In this document: in pieces, positions 1 to 8,906 of the stretch
How the letters are laid out: every line of letters starts with the position of its first letter
Position numbering within the stretch: position 1 is the first letter of the stretch
NCBI RefSeq assembly: GCF_030704685.1
Contig: NZ_JAUZDX010000016.1
Span: forward strand, 112,920-176,919
Direction of reading: 5' to 3'
DNA length: 64,000 nucleotides
Source of the DNA: Acidovorax sp. A1169
Lineage (GTDB): Bacteria; Pseudomonadota; Gammaproteobacteria; Burkholderiales; Burkholderiaceae_C
Translations under genes and position numbers: made by a program
The notes under the pieces: model-generated
Told to the model about the DNA's origin: nothing
The model's database searches: none
Seen by the model: only the letters and a program-made list of their open reading frames with translations

Positions 1-2
1 TG

Positions 3-41
3 GTGATCCCGGTGGTGTTGGCACTCCTGTTTATCCACTGA
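3..41 (+). CDS. 3' end of a membrane protein (partial)
   Basis: The first bases read VIPVVLALLFIH followed by TGA, a hydrophobic C-terminus whose start lies outside the window. It ends 17 bases before the DUF2271 gene on the same strand. In related bacteria a PepSY-type membrane protein often sits in this position before DUF2271, DUF4198 and ApbE genes, so that is the likeliest identity. This is inference from neighbours; only twelve residues are visible. Confidence 0.4.
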   Translation: MIPVVLALLFIH

Positions 42-58
42 ACCGAAAGAAGAAAAGA

Positions 59-589
59 ATGCCTGTGACAAAGCATTTGCACCTGCGCTACAGCATCGCG
101 CTGGGCGCATGCCTGGGTGCCCCGGCGTTTGCCGCTGGCCTGGGCGTGGGCGTGGAGATCCCGCGCCTGGACGTGGCCGAGTACCACCGCCCCTACGTGG
201 CGATGTGGGTCGAGCGTGCCGACAACTCGGTGGCATCGACCCTGGCCGTCTGGTACGACGTGAAGATGAAGAACGAAGAGGGCGCCAAGTGGCTCAAGGA
301 CCTGCGCCAGTGGTGGCGCCGCACGGGCCGTGACCTGGCCGTGCCCATCGACGGCGTGACCAGCCCCACGCGCCCCGTGGGCAAGCACCAGGTCGCTTTC
401 AACGAAGGCACCAAGCAACTGGCCACACTGCCCGCCGGCAGCTACAAGCTGGTGGTCGAGGCCTCGCGCGAGGTCGGTGGCCGCGAGCTGGTGACGATTC
501 CCTTCACCTGGCCCACCACCAAGGCCCAGCAGTTGAGTGCCAAGGGCAGCAGCGAGCTCGGTGAGGTCACCCTCGACCTCAAGCCCTGA
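59..589 (+). CDS. DUF2271 family periplasmic protein
   Basis: This 176-residue protein has an N-terminal signal peptide (about residues 1-26, ending near AFAA) and a compact beta-rich body typical of DUF2271 proteins. Biochemical function is not established. It lies in one transcription unit with a DUF4198 protein, an FMN transferase of the ApbE family and a flavodoxin-type reductase, which points to an extracytoplasmic flavin or metal-related role. Residues 98-104 read DGVTSPT, which resembles the Asp-x-x-(Ser/Thr)-(Gly/Ser)-Ala-Thr motif that ApbE enzymes modify with FMN, except that Pro replaces Ala. The family call rests on overall sequence character and gene context. Confidence 0.75.
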   Translation: MPVTKHLHLRYSIALGACLGAPAFAAGLGVGVEIPRLDVAEYHRPYVAMWVERADNSVASTLAVWYDVKMKNEEGAKWLKDLRQWWRRTGRDLAVPIDGVTSPTRPVGKHQVAFNEGTKQLATLPAGSYKLVVEASREVGGRELVTIPFTWPTTKAQQLSAKGSSELGEVTLDLKP

Positions 590-618
590 CACCTTTAACG
601 AATACCCGGAGTACCTTC

Positions 619-1419
619 ATGCAATTCAAGACCCGTATCGCCACCTGCATCGCCCTGTTGTGCGGTGCCTTCTCGGCCCAGGCCCACAACGTGTGGCTGC
701 TGCCATCGACCACCGTGCTCTCCAAGGCCGAGTGGATCACCGTGGATGCCGCCGTCTCCAACGACCTGTTCTTCTTCAACCACTTCCCGCTGGGCCTGGA
801 CAACCTCGTGGTGGTGGCACCCGATGGCTCGGCCGTCAAGCCCGAGAATTCGCACCGCGGCAAGCTGCGCAGTGTGTTCGACCTGAACCTCACGCAGACC
901 GGCACCTACCACCTGGCTGTAGTCAGCAGCGGCCTGAACGCGAGCTACAAGGACAAGGCCGGCCAGCCCAAGCGCTGGCGCGGCACGGCCGAGAAGTTCG
1001 CGGCCGAAGTGCCTGCCGACGCGCAGGAGCTCAAGGTGACGCAGTCGGCCGGCCGCATCGAGACCTTCGTGACGGTGGGCAAGCCCAGCGCCATCAAGCC
1101 CACGGGCCAGGGCCTGGAGCTGGTGCCCGTGACGCACCCCAACGACCTCGTGAAGGGCGAGAAGGCCACGTTTGCCTTCCACGTGGACGGCAAGCCCGCC
1201 GCCAACCTCGAAGTGGTGCTGGTGGCTGGCGCCACGCGCTACCGCGACAAGATCGGCGAGATCAAGGCCACCACCGATGCCAAGGGCGAGTTCAGCGTGA
1301 CCTGGCCTGCCGCCGGCATGTACTGGGTGGATGCCGATGCCAAGGACGAGAAGACCTCGCTGCCCCAGGCCAAGGAACGCCGCCTGTCGTACGTGGGCAC
1401 GCTCGAAGTCTTGCCTTGA
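619..1419 (+). CDS. DUF4198 domain-containing periplasmic protein
   Basis: A 266-residue exported protein. The signal peptide covers about residues 1-22 and is followed by mature HNVWLLPST, a usual beginning for DUF4198 proteins. The second half (from about residue 165) looks like a beta-sandwich with carrier-like repeats (ANLEVVLVAG, DAKGEFSVTWPAAGMYWVDA). DUF4198 proteins are often encoded beside TonB receptors and other metal-uptake genes, and a periplasmic cobalt/nickel or iron-related role is commonly suggested but not proven. It begins 29 bases after the DUF2271 stop and precedes the ApbE gene, so co-transcription is likely. Confidence 0.8.
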   Translation: MQFKTRIATCIALLCGAFSAQAHNVWLLPSTTVLSKAEWITVDAAVSNDLFFFNHFPLGLDNLVVVAPDGSAVKPENSHRGKLRSVFDLNLTQTGTYHLAVVSSGLNASYKDKAGQPKRWRGTAEKFAAEVPADAQELKVTQSAGRIETFVTVGKPSAIKPTGQGLELVPVTHPNDLVKGEKATFAFHVDGKPAANLEVVLVAGATRYRDKIGEIKATTDAKGEFSVTWPAAGMYWVDADAKDEKTSLPQAKERRLSYVGTLEVLP

Positions 1420-1446
1420 TCTGTTGCAGGTGAGGTTTCGGCGCGC

Positions 1447-2532
1447 ATGAGCATCCAGGTGCAGTATGGGCAGGGATTCGGGCGCGTAGCCGTTGCTGCG
1501 GCGCCTCTTCCTGCCCTGGTATCGTTCGGCGGGGCTGGCCATGCCGCCCCGCATGTGCCTGTGCGCGCTGCCGATCCTGCTGTCTTGCAGACCCTGGCCG
1601 GCGAGGCCATGGGCACGACCTGGTCGGTGCGCGTTTGCAATCCGCAGTTCACGCCGCTCGCGCCCGTGCGCGCAGCCATCGAAGAAGCCCTGGCCCTGGT
1701 CGTGCGGCAGATGAGCAACTGGGAGCCCGAATCGGAGGTCTCGCGCTTCAACCGCGCGCCCGCGGGCAGCTGGCATGCGCTGTCGCCCGCGTTCTTCGCG
1801 GTGCTGCAGGCCGCGCAGCACTGGGCGCTGGCCAGTGGCGGTGCGTTCGACGTGGGAGTGGGGTCGCTGGTGAGCCGCTGGGGTTTCGGCCCCCGGCCCG
1901 ATCCGCATGCCGACCACTCGCCACCCGCCACGATGCCCTCGGCGCAGGAGCTGCAGTCCCTGCGTCCGCACCGCGCGGGCCTGGCGCTGCGCGACGCGGG
2001 CATGCAGGCGCTGCAGCCGGGCGGCCTGCAACTGGACCTGTCGGGCATTGCCAAGGGCTACTCGGTGGACCTGGTCGTGCAGGTTTTGCAGGCGCAGGGC
2101 TGGGTGGATTTCCTGGCCGAGGTGGGCGGTGAGCTGCGCGCGAGTGGCACACGCCCCGGCGGCCAGCCCTGGCGCGTGGCCGTGGCAGGCGAGGCTGGCT
2201 CGGCCCGGGCACTGCCGCTCCAGGGCATGGCCATCGCTACGTCGGGCGACCACTGGCATGCCTTTGAGCACGGGGGGCGGCGCTACTCGCACACCATAGA
2301 CCCGCGCACTGGCGAGCCTGTGGCGCATTCGCTGGCCAGCGTGACAGTGCTGCACCAGGAATGCATGCATGCCGATGCCCTGGCCACGGTGCTCACGGTG
2401 CTGGGGCCCGTCGAGGGCCTGGCCTTTGCCACAGGGCAGGGCGTGGCCGCGCTGCTGTGCGAACGCTCGCACCAGGGGGCTCAGTGGACTGCGACCCCGG
2501 CCTGGCGCGAGCGCTTTCCCGAATTTCAATGA
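1447..2532 (+). CDS. apbE: FAD:protein FMN transferase (ApbE family)
   Basis: This 361-residue protein matches ApbE/NqrC-flavinylating enzymes, which move FMN from FAD to a Thr or Ser of a target protein on the outer side of the membrane. Visible family marks are GEAMGTTWSV (about residues 53-61), DLSGIAKGYSVDLV with the following FLAEVGGELRASG, and HTIDPRTGEPV followed by MHADALATVL, whose His/Asp region binds Mg. The N-terminal ~45 residues are Ala-rich and not a clean signal peptide. A hydrophobic stretch in the next frame (near 1550-1600) leaves a small chance of a frameshift or wrong start there. It ends ATGA-overlapped with the next gene, showing translational coupling. Confidence 0.9.
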   Translation: MSIQVQYGQGFGRVAVAAAPLPALVSFGGAGHAAPHVPVRAADPAVLQTLAGEAMGTTWSVRVCNPQFTPLAPVRAAIEEALALVVRQMSNWEPESEVSRFNRAPAGSWHALSPAFFAVLQAAQHWALASGGAFDVGVGSLVSRWGFGPRPDPHADHSPPATMPSAQELQSLRPHRAGLALRDAGMQALQPGGLQLDLSGIAKGYSVDLVVQVLQAQGWVDFLAEVGGELRASGTRPGGQPWRVAVAGEAGSARALPLQGMAIATSGDHWHAFEHGGRRYSHTIDPRTGEPVAHSLASVTVLHQECMHADALATVLTVLGPVEGLAFATGQGVAALLCERSHQGAQWTATPAWRERFPEFQ

Positions 2533-3923
2533 ACTTTTCTGATCCCGCTGTGCGGCTGGCCGCTGCCGCCGCCCTGGTGCTGCTCTACGCGGCCCTGTGC
2601 GCCGCCATCTGGCTGCGCGAGCGGCGCAGGCACCAGGCGCAGGCCGCACAGGCCCTGGCACTTGCATCGGCGCGCGAAGGAGTGCAGCCGCTGCTGGTGG
2701 TGTATGCCAGCCAGACCGGCCAGGCCGAAGAACTGGCGCGCGAGACGGCGCGCCTCTTGCACACGGCCGGCGAGCCCGTGCACCTGTGTGCGCTCGACAA
2801 GCTCGACGCGGCCTTGCTTGCACGCAGCCGGCGTGCGCTGTTCCTGGCCAGCACCTACGGCGAGGGCGATGCGCCCGACAATGCCGCAGCCTTCCAGCAG
2901 GCGTGCATGGGGGCCAGCGAAGACGGTGCGCCGGACCTGTCGCAGCTGCAGTACGGCCTGTTGGCCCTGGGCGACCGCCAGTACGCCCACTTCTGCGGCT
3001 TTGGCCGCCAGCTCGACGCATGGCTGCGTGCGCGTGGCGCCAGGCCGCTGTTCGAGCGCGTGGAGATGGACAACGGCGCGCCGGCGGCCCTCACGGCCTG
3101 GCAGCACCAACTGGCGCAGGTATCGAGCCTGAGCGAGTTGCCCGCGTGGGAGGCGCCCGCCTTCGAGCAGTGGGCCCTGGCTGCGCGCAGCCACCTGAAC
3201 CCCGGCAGCGAGGGGGCTCCCGTGCACCTTGTGGAGCTGGCGCCACCCGCTGGCGCGGCGGCTGTTTGGGAGTCGGGCGACCTGGTGCAGCTGTGCGTGC
3301 CCGGCGACCTGGAGCACCCGCGCGAGTATTCGATCGCCTCGCTCGCCAGCGATGGCCTTGTGCACCTAGTGGTGCGCCAGGCCATGCGCGAGGACGGCAC
3401 GCCAGGCCTTGCATCGCATTGGCTGACCGAGGGCGCGCAGGTGGGCGCAGCGGTGCCAATGCGCCTGCGCGCGCACCGCAATTTTCGGCTTGAAGACAAT
3501 GCTTCGCGCCCGTTGATCCTGGTGGGCAATGGCACGGGAATAGCCGGCCTGCGCAGCCACCTGCGGTCCCGGGCGCAGGCCGGTGCCGGGCCCAACTGGC
3601 TGCTGTTCGGCGAGCGCAACGCTGCGCACGATTTCCTCTTTCGCGACGAGCTCACCGCCTGGCAGGCGGCTGGCGTGCTCACGCGGCTGGACCTGGCTTT
3701 CTCGCGCGACGATCCGGCCCACAAGGTCTATGTACAGGACCTGCTGCAGGCGCAGGCCGCCAGCGTGCGTGCCTGGGTCGAGGAGCAGGGCGCGGCCATC
3801 TACGTGTGCGGCAGCCTGCAGGGCATGGCGCAGGGCGTGGACATGGCTCTCACCGGCCTGCTGGGGCCCGTGCCCATGGCTGAGCTGGTGCGCAGCGGGC
3901 GCTACCGCAGGGACGTGTACTGA
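2529..3923 (+). CDS. Membrane-anchored flavodoxin/ferredoxin-NADP reductase fusion (CysJ-like)
   Basis: A 464-residue diflavin reductase. One transmembrane helix (about residues 8-26) is followed by an FMN-binding flavodoxin domain (YASQTGQAEELA near 55, STYGEGDAPDN, ALGDRQYAHFC) and a FAD/NADPH-binding domain (REYSIAS, LVGNGTGIAGLRSHL, FGERN, IYVCGSLQGMA, C-terminal YRRDVY). These are the marks of sulfite-reductase alpha and cytochrome P450 reductase relatives. The start at 2529 is chosen because its ATG overlaps the ApbE stop and precedes the anchor helix. The anchor and neighbours suggest that it feeds electrons from NADPH to a membrane or periplasmic acceptor, possibly for ferric-siderophore reduction, rather than assimilatory sulfite reduction. 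The physiological partner is unknown. Confidence 0.85.
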   Translation: MNFSDPAVRLAAAAALVLLYAALCAAIWLRERRRHQAQAAQALALASAREGVQPLLVVYASQTGQAEELARETARLLHTAGEPVHLCALDKLDAALLARSRRALFLASTYGEGDAPDNAAAFQQACMGASEDGAPDLSQLQYGLLALGDRQYAHFCGFGRQLDAWLRARGARPLFERVEMDNGAPAALTAWQHQLAQVSSLSELPAWEAPAFEQWALAARSHLNPGSEGAPVHLVELAPPAGAAAVWESGDLVQLCVPGDLEHPREYSIASLASDGLVHLVVRQAMREDGTPGLASHWLTEGAQVGAAVPMRLRAHRNFRLEDNASRPLILVGNGTGIAGLRSHLRSRAQAGAGPNWLLFGERNAAHDFLFRDELTAWQAAGVLTRLDLAFSRDDPAHKVYVQDLLQAQAASVRAWVEEQGAAIYVCGSLQGMAQGVDMALTGLLGPVPMAELVRSGRYRRDVY

Positions 3924-4097
3924 CGAAGTGATGCGTGTGCCGATAAGGCGCGCCCGCGGTCGGCTTCTGCCGCGAACGCTCCTCGTTACGGTTTTGATGG
4001 TTTGGTTGCTGCTTCTGGTGTGTCGCTTCGCTCGGTCGCGGTGTGGCCGCGCCCCTAGGCAAAGCACGCGGTCGCAACCAGCGTCACAACAGAAAAA

Positions 4098-5903
4098 TCA
4101 GTGCAGATCTAAGCGAACAATCCGATCCGTAGCCGGCGGCACCACCGCCCCACCAGAAGCTGTGAAGTAAGCCTCCAGAGCATCCAGATCCTGACCTGCC
4201 CCCAATCCATCCACGCCTTGCGTGAACACCGTGAAGTTGTCCCCGCCCGTAGCCAGGAAGCTGCTCACCACCACCCGGTATACCGCATCCGCGCGCAGCG
4301 GCTGGCCATTGAGCGTGACGCCACTCACCCGCTGCCCCGCAGGCAGACGCAGGTCATAGCGGTAAGTAAACCCCTTGGAAACCGACAGCACCCGCGGGCT
4401 CTGCGCGGTGTTGGTGCCGCTGGCGAACTGCTGCTCCAGGATCGCCTTCACCTGCCCACCCGTGAACGACTGCACCATCAGGCTGTTGCCAAACGGCTGT
4501 GCCGTGAACATCTGGCCATAGCGCACCTGGCCATCGGTACCAGGCACCAGCACGCCGCGCACGCCGCCCGGGTTCATGAACGAGATCTGGGCGTTGAGGC
4601 CCGGGCCTTGGGCCGCGAGCAACTGTGCGTCGGCGATCAGGTTACCCATGGATGTTTCGAGCGACGCGGCGGGCTCGCGCGAGACAGGGCCCGTGAGGCG
4701 CCCTGCGGGGCGCTGGGCCTGGGGTTCGGCGGCGGCGCGGTAGCGCTCCACGATGGCGTGTACGCCCTCATCGCGCGCGAAGATGGGGAAGCGCTGGTCC
4801 ACGGCGAATGTGGTGGGCCCGCTGGTGAAGCCCTCGCCCTGCACGATGACCTGGCGGGCGGTCTTGCGCACCACACGGCGGGTGGCGGTGTCCACGCGCA
4901 GGCTGATGTCGGTGACGTGCGTGCCGTACTGGCCGGCGCTGGTCAGCAACAGCGGGTGGGCGGGGTTCACCGTGCCGTAGTCGCACAGGTAGGAGCGGTG
5001 CGTGTGGCCCGAGACCACCACGTCCACCGCAGGGTCGAGCCGCTCCAGGATGGGCAGGATGTCGCCGCTCAGGCCCTTGCAGCTGGTCTCGCCCAGCGCC
5101 GTCTCGGTCTCGCCGCCCTCGTGCACCATGACCACGATCACATCGGCCCACTGGGCGCGCAGGCCCGGGATCAGTGCGTTGACGGTATCGGCCTCGTCCG
5201 CAAAGCGCAGGCCGGCCACGCCGGCGGGCGCCACCATCGCGGGTGTGCCGCGCAGGGTCAGGCCGATGAAGCCCACGCTGACCGTGACGCCGCCCTCGGT
5301 AAAGCGCTTGATGCCGGTGGGCGGCAGCAGCGGGCGGCCGTCGTCGTGCGAGGTGTTCGCTGCCAGCAGGCCGAAGTTGGTGCCTGGGAAGGTGGGGTTG
5401 AGCTGGCAGGGCTCGCGCACCGTGTGCTTCTCGCAGCCGCCGTTCTTCAGGCGCAGCAGCTCGCGCCAGCCCTTGTCGAACTCGTGGTTGCCGACGGCAT
5501 TGAAGTCGATGCCCATGCGGTTGACGGCTTCGATGGTCGGCTCGTCGAGGAACAGTGCCGACACCAGGGGCGATGCGCCCACCATGTCGCCCGCTGCCAC
5601 CACCGCATGGTGTTTGTGAAGGGTCTTCAGGTGCGCGATGGCGCTGGCCATGTAGGCCGCGCCGCCGGCAGGCACGCGCGCCTGGCCGCTGCCGTCGGGC
5701 GCGGCCACCTGCAGGGCCATGCGCGGCGGCTCCAGATGGCCGTGCAGGTCGTTGAAGGCGATCAGGCCGATGTCGATGTGGGTGGGGCGCGCGGTTGGGG
5801 ACGCGCAGCCTGCCAGCAGGGCGACCGCCGCCAGGGCCGAGGCAGCAGCGAACGCCAGCGGCCAGCGGCGCGCGGCGGCGCCCCCTGCTGCTGCGGCGCT
5901 CAA
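4098..5903 (-). CDS. Bifunctional metallophosphatase/5'-nucleotidase lipoprotein
   Basis: A 601-residue member of the UshA/5'-nucleotidase family, which hydrolyses nucleotides or related phosphate esters outside the cytoplasm. The N-terminal calcineurin-like domain shows [21 protein letters not shown] and [10 protein letters not shown], which carry the dimetal ligands. The C-terminal 5'-nucleotidase domain includes [13 protein letters not shown] and MNPGGVRG. No ATG fits: translation most plausibly begins at a TTG whose bases overlap the aroC stop (TTGA), giving a start region that leads into a lipobox LLAGC (Cys near residue 32). It is therefore probably a lipoprotein, translationally coupled to aroC. 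An earlier in-frame start would run through aroC and is unlikely. Confidence 0.85.
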   Translation of the reverse strand: MSAAAAGGAAARRWPLAFAAASALAAVALLAGCASPTARPTHIDIGLIAFNDLHGHLEPPRMALQVAAPDGSGQARVPAGGAAYMASAIAHLKTLHKHHAVVAAGDMVGASPLVSALFLDEPTIEAVNRMGIDFNAVGNHEFDKGWRELLRLKNGGCEKHTVREPCQLNPTFPGTNFGLLAANTSHDDGRPLLPPTGIKRFTEGGVTVSVGFIGLTLRGTPAMVAPAGVAGLRFADEADTVNALIPGLRAQWADVIVVMVHEGGETETALGETSCKGLSGDILPILERLDPAVDVVVSGHTHRSYLCDYGTVNPAHPLLLTSAGQYGTHVTDISLRVDTATRRVVRKTARQVIVQGEGFTSGPTTFAVDQRFPIFARDEGVHAIVERYRAAAEPQAQRPAGRLTGPVSREPAASLETSMGNLIADAQLLAAQGPGLNAQISFMNPGGVRGVLVPGTDGQVRYGQMFTAQPFGNSLMVQSFTGGQVKAILEQQFASGTNTAQSPRVLSVSKGFTYRYDLRLPAGQRVSGVTLNGQPLRADAVYRVVVSSFLATGGDNFTVFTQGVDGLGAGQDLDALEAYFTASGGAVVPPATDRIVRLDLH

Positions 5904-6997
5904 AGGAAGGACGCCTGGATGGGCGCTACCTCGCGCACCACGTCCGCGCACTGGGCGCGGTTGCGCAAGGCATGCTCCATCACCACCAGCGCCAGCAGCG
6001 CCTCGGCAATCGGCGCGGCGCGGATGCCCACGCACGGGTCGTGGCGGCCCTTGGTGATGACCTCGGTGGGCTGGCCGTGGATGTCGATGGACTCGCGCGG
6101 GCTGATGATGGAGCTGGTGGGCTTGATCGCGATCGACACCTCCAGGTCCTGCCCGGTGCTGATGCCGCCGAGCACGCCGCCGGCGTGGTTGGTGCGAAAG
6201 CCCTGGGGCGTCATCGAATCGCCGTGCATGGTGCCGCGGTGGGCCACGCTCTCGAAGCCCGCGCCGATCTCCACTCCCTTGACGGCGTTCAGGCCCATCA
6301 TGGCGTGGGCGATGTCGGCGTCGAGCTTGTCGTACAGCGGCTCGCCCAGGCCCACGGGCACGCCGCTGGCCGAGATGCGGATGCGCGCGCCGCACGAATC
6401 ACCGGCCTTGCGCAGCGCGTCCATGTAGTCCTCGTACTGCTGCACGTCGGCCACGGGGGCGAAGAAGGGGTTTGCGCGCACATAGTCCCAGCTCTCGAAG
6501 GGGATGGGCAGCTCGCCCAGCTGGGTCATGCAGGCGCGGAACTGCGTGCCGTACTGCTCGGCCAGCCACTTCTTGGCCACGGCGCCGGCGGCCACGGTGG
6601 GTGCCGTCAGGCGTGCCGACGAACGGCCGCCGCCGCGCGGGTCGCGGATGCCGTACTTGTGCCAGTAGGTGTAGTCGGCATGTCCCGGGCGAAAGCTCTC
6701 GGAGATGTTGCTGTAGTCCTTGCTGCGCTGGTCGGTGTTGCGGATCAAGAGCGCGATGGGGGTGCCGGTGGTCCGGCCTTCGTACACGCCCGAGAGGATC
6801 TCCACCGCATCGGGCTCGTTGCGCTGGGTCACATGCCGGCTGGTGCCGGGGCGGCGGCGGTCCAGGTCGGCCTGGATGTCCGCCTCGCTCAAAGGCATGC
6901 CCGGCGGGCAGCCGTCGATCACGCAGCCAATGGCCGGGCCGTGGGATTCACCAAAATTGGTGACAGCGAATAGGGTACCGATGGTGTTGCCGCTCAT
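5900..6997 (-). CDS. aroC: Chorismate synthase
   Basis: A 365-residue enzyme that converts 5-enolpyruvylshikimate-3-phosphate to chorismate using reduced FMN, the last common step of aromatic amino-acid synthesis. The N-terminus [20 protein letters not shown], the RRPG and [10 protein letters not shown] regions, and [11 protein letters not shown] with the C-terminal half GGISTGQD are diagnostic. Length matches bacterial AroC (350-365). It is transcribed with the downstream metallophosphatase gene (4-base overlap), while the CBS-domain gene lies 32 bases upstream on the same strand side. Confidence 0.98.
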   Translation of the reverse strand: MSGNTIGTLFAVTNFGESHGPAIGCVIDGCPPGMPLSEADIQADLDRRRPGTSRHVTQRNEPDAVEILSGVYEGRTTGTPIALLIRNTDQRSKDYSNISESFRPGHADYTYWHKYGIRDPRGGGRSSARLTAPTVAAGAVAKKWLAEQYGTQFRACMTQLGELPIPFESWDYVRANPFFAPVADVQQYEDYMDALRKAGDSCGARIRISASGVPVGLGEPLYDKLDADIAHAMMGLNAVKGVEIGAGFESVAHRGTMHGDSMTPQGFRTNHAGGVLGGISTGQDLEVSIAIKPTSSIISPRESIDIHGQPTEVITKGRHDPCVGIRAAPIAEALLALVVMEHALRNRAQCADVVREVAPIQASFL

Positions 6998-7029
6998 GGG
7001 ACCGATTATCCCAGAGTGGCGGAACCTGT

Positions 7030-7479
7030 TCAGCCGCCGCGCTCTTCTTCTGGCCAGTCGCGGATATAGGCCTTGAGCATCTTGTTCTCGAAGTTCTGGC
7101 TGTCCACCACGGCCTTGGCCACGTCGTAGAAGCTGATCACGCCCATGAGCATGCGCTTGTCCATCACCGGCATGTAGCGGGCGTGGCGGTCCAGCATCAT
7201 GCGGCGCACCTCGTCCATGTCGGTTTCAAGGGTGCAGGTCAGCGGGTGGTCGTCCATGGCCGAGCGCACCTGCAGCGTGCCCACGCTGCCGCCGTTCTTG
7301 ACGATGGCCTGGATCACTTCGCGGAAGGTGAGCATGCCCACCAGGTCACCGAGCTCCATCACCACCAGCGAGCCGATGTCGCGGTCGGCCATGATGTCCA
7401 CGGCATTGGCCAGCGGTTCGTCGGGGGTCACGGTGTAAAGGGTGTTGCCTTTGACGCGAAGGATATCGCTGACTTTCAT
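7030..7479 (-). CDS. CBS-pair domain protein
   Basis: This 149-residue protein is made almost only of two CBS motifs (about residues 5-60 and 75-130). Examples are [18 protein letters not shown] followed by GMLTFREVI, and [14 protein letters not shown] followed by [13 protein letters not shown]. Such stand-alone CBS pairs bind adenine nucleotides or S-adenosylmethionine and act as energy or ligand sensors for partner proteins. Nothing here names the partner. It is divergent from the sulfhydrylase gene and upstream of aroC, and co-transcription with aroC is possible because the gap is only 32 bases. Confidence 0.9.
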   Translation of the reverse strand: MKVSDILRVKGNTLYTVTPDEPLANAVDIMADRDIGSLVVMELGDLVGMLTFREVIQAIVKNGGSVGTLQVRSAMDDHPLTCTLETDMDEVRRMMLDRHARYMPVMDKRMLMGVISFYDVAKAVVDSQNFENKMLKAYIRDWPEEERGG

Positions 7480-7590
7480 GATCGGTCTCCAATGGGGCGA
7501 GCGGGGCGGCCACGGACGGGGTGGCGCAGCTTGTTCCGATCAAATATAGCCCACAATGCCTGCCAACACCGACAACATGGGAGACATTGG

Positions 7591-8898
7591 ATGCCCGGTT
7601 ACTCCGACCCTGGCTTTGACACGCTTGCGCTGCATGCCGGCGCCACCCCCGATCCGGCCACTGGCGCACGCGCCGTACCAATCCACCTGACGACCTCGTT
7701 TGTCTTCGAATCGAGCGACCACGCCGCCTCGCTGTTCAACCTGGAGCGGCCTGGCCATGTCTACAGCCGCATCAGCAATCCCACCAATGCGGTGCTGGAG
7801 CAGCGCGTGTCCGCGCTGGAAGGCGGCGTGGGCGCCATCGCCACCGCCAGCGGCCAGGCCGCGCTGCACCTGGCCATCTGCACCTTGATGGGCGCGGGCA
7901 GCCACATCGTGGCCAGCACGGCGCTGTACGGCGGTTCGCAGAACCTGCTGCACTACACGCTGTCGCGCTTCGGTATAGAGACCACCTTCGTCAAGCCCGG
8001 CGACATTGACGGCTGGCGCGCCGCCGTACGGCCTAATACGAAACTGTTCTTCGGCGAGACGGTGGGCAACCCGGGCCTGGATGTGCTGGACATTCCGACC
8101 ATCAGCGCCATTGCGCACGAGGCGGGTGTGCCGCTGCTGGTCGACTCGACCCTGACCTCGCCCTGGCTCATGAAGCCGCTGGAGCTTGGCGCCGACCTGG
8201 TCTACCACTCGGCCACCAAGTTCCTGTCGGGCCACGGCACGGTGGTGGGCGGCATCGTGGTCGATGGCGGCAGCTTCGACTGGGACGGCCCGCGCTCGGC
8301 GGGCAAGTTCGCCGAGCTGACTGAGCCGTACGAGGGTTTCCACAACATGGTGTTCAGCGAGGAAAGCTCGGTGGGCGCCTTTTTGCTGCGCGCGCGCCGC
8401 GAAGGCCTGCGCGACTTCGGCGCCTGCATGAGCCCGCACACCGCCTGGCTGATCCTGCAGGGCATCGAGACGCTGCCGCTGCGCATGGAGCGGCACATGC
8501 GCAATACGGCGCGCGTGGTCGAATTCCTGGCCAGCCAGCCCTTTGTCTCGCGTGTGGGCCATCCCATGCTCGAATCGCACCCCAGCCACGCCCTGGCGCA
8601 AAAGCTGCTGCCCCGGGGTGCAGGCTCGGTGTTCAGCTTCGACCTCAAGGGCAACCGCGAGCAGGGCAAGAAGTTTATCGAGGCGCTCAAGGTTTTCAGC
8701 CACCTGGCCAACGTGGGCGATTGCCGCAGCCTGGTGATCCACCCGGCCAGCACCACGCATTTCCGCATGAGCGACGAGGCGCTGGTGAACGCCGGCATCA
8801 CGCAGGGCACGATCCGCCTGTCCATCGGGCTGGAGGATGCCGACGACCTGATCGACGACCTCAAGCGAGCCCTCAAGGCTGCGGAGAAGGCGGCCTGA
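7591..8898 (+). CDS. O-acetylhomoserine/O-succinylhomoserine sulfhydrylase (Cys/Met metabolism PLP enzyme)
   Basis: A 435-residue PLP-dependent enzyme of the Cys/Met metabolism family. The start PGYSDPGFDTLALHAG, VYSRISNPTNAVLEQR, the ASTALYGGSQNLL region and the PLP lysine in SATKFLSGHG are typical of O-acetylhomoserine aminocarboxypropyltransferases (MetY), which make homocysteine directly from sulfide. The length (about 430) and the central insertion fit MetY better than cystathionine synthases (about 390), but MetZ-type activity cannot be excluded. The ATG at 7591 is preceded by GGGAGA at good distance. The gene is divergent from the CBS protein. Confidence 0.92.
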   Translation: MPGYSDPGFDTLALHAGATPDPATGARAVPIHLTTSFVFESSDHAASLFNLERPGHVYSRISNPTNAVLEQRVSALEGGVGAIATASGQAALHLAICTLMGAGSHIVASTALYGGSQNLLHYTLSRFGIETTFVKPGDIDGWRAAVRPNTKLFFGETVGNPGLDVLDIPTISAIAHEAGVPLLVDSTLTSPWLMKPLELGADLVYHSATKFLSGHGTVVGGIVVDGGSFDWDGPRSAGKFAELTEPYEGFHNMVFSEESSVGAFLLRARREGLRDFGACMSPHTAWLILQGIETLPLRMERHMRNTARVVEFLASQPFVSRVGHPMLESHPSHALAQKLLPRGAGSVFSFDLKGNREQGKKFIEALKVFSHLANVGDCRSLVIHPASTTHFRMSDEALVNAGITQGTIRLSIGLEDADDLIDDLKRALKAAEKAA

Positions 8899-8906
8899 GC
8901 CGGGTG

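Noticed and set aside
1493..1714. Frameshift at the apbE N-terminus
   Set aside because: A hydrophobic stretch in another frame is suggestive, but the ApbE frame is open from 1447 on and no second piece of evidence supports a shift.
595..3021. 808-residue antisense frame across DUF4198, ApbE and the reductase
   Set aside because: The sense strand holds recognisable domains and stop/start coupling; the antisense frame is low-complexity.
3924..4097. Further copy of the palindromic repeat between the reductase and metallophosphatase genes
   Set aside because: TGGTTGC/GCAACCA ends and a small CGCGG/CCGCG hairpin exist, but the blocks that define the repeat at 33.5 kb are absent.
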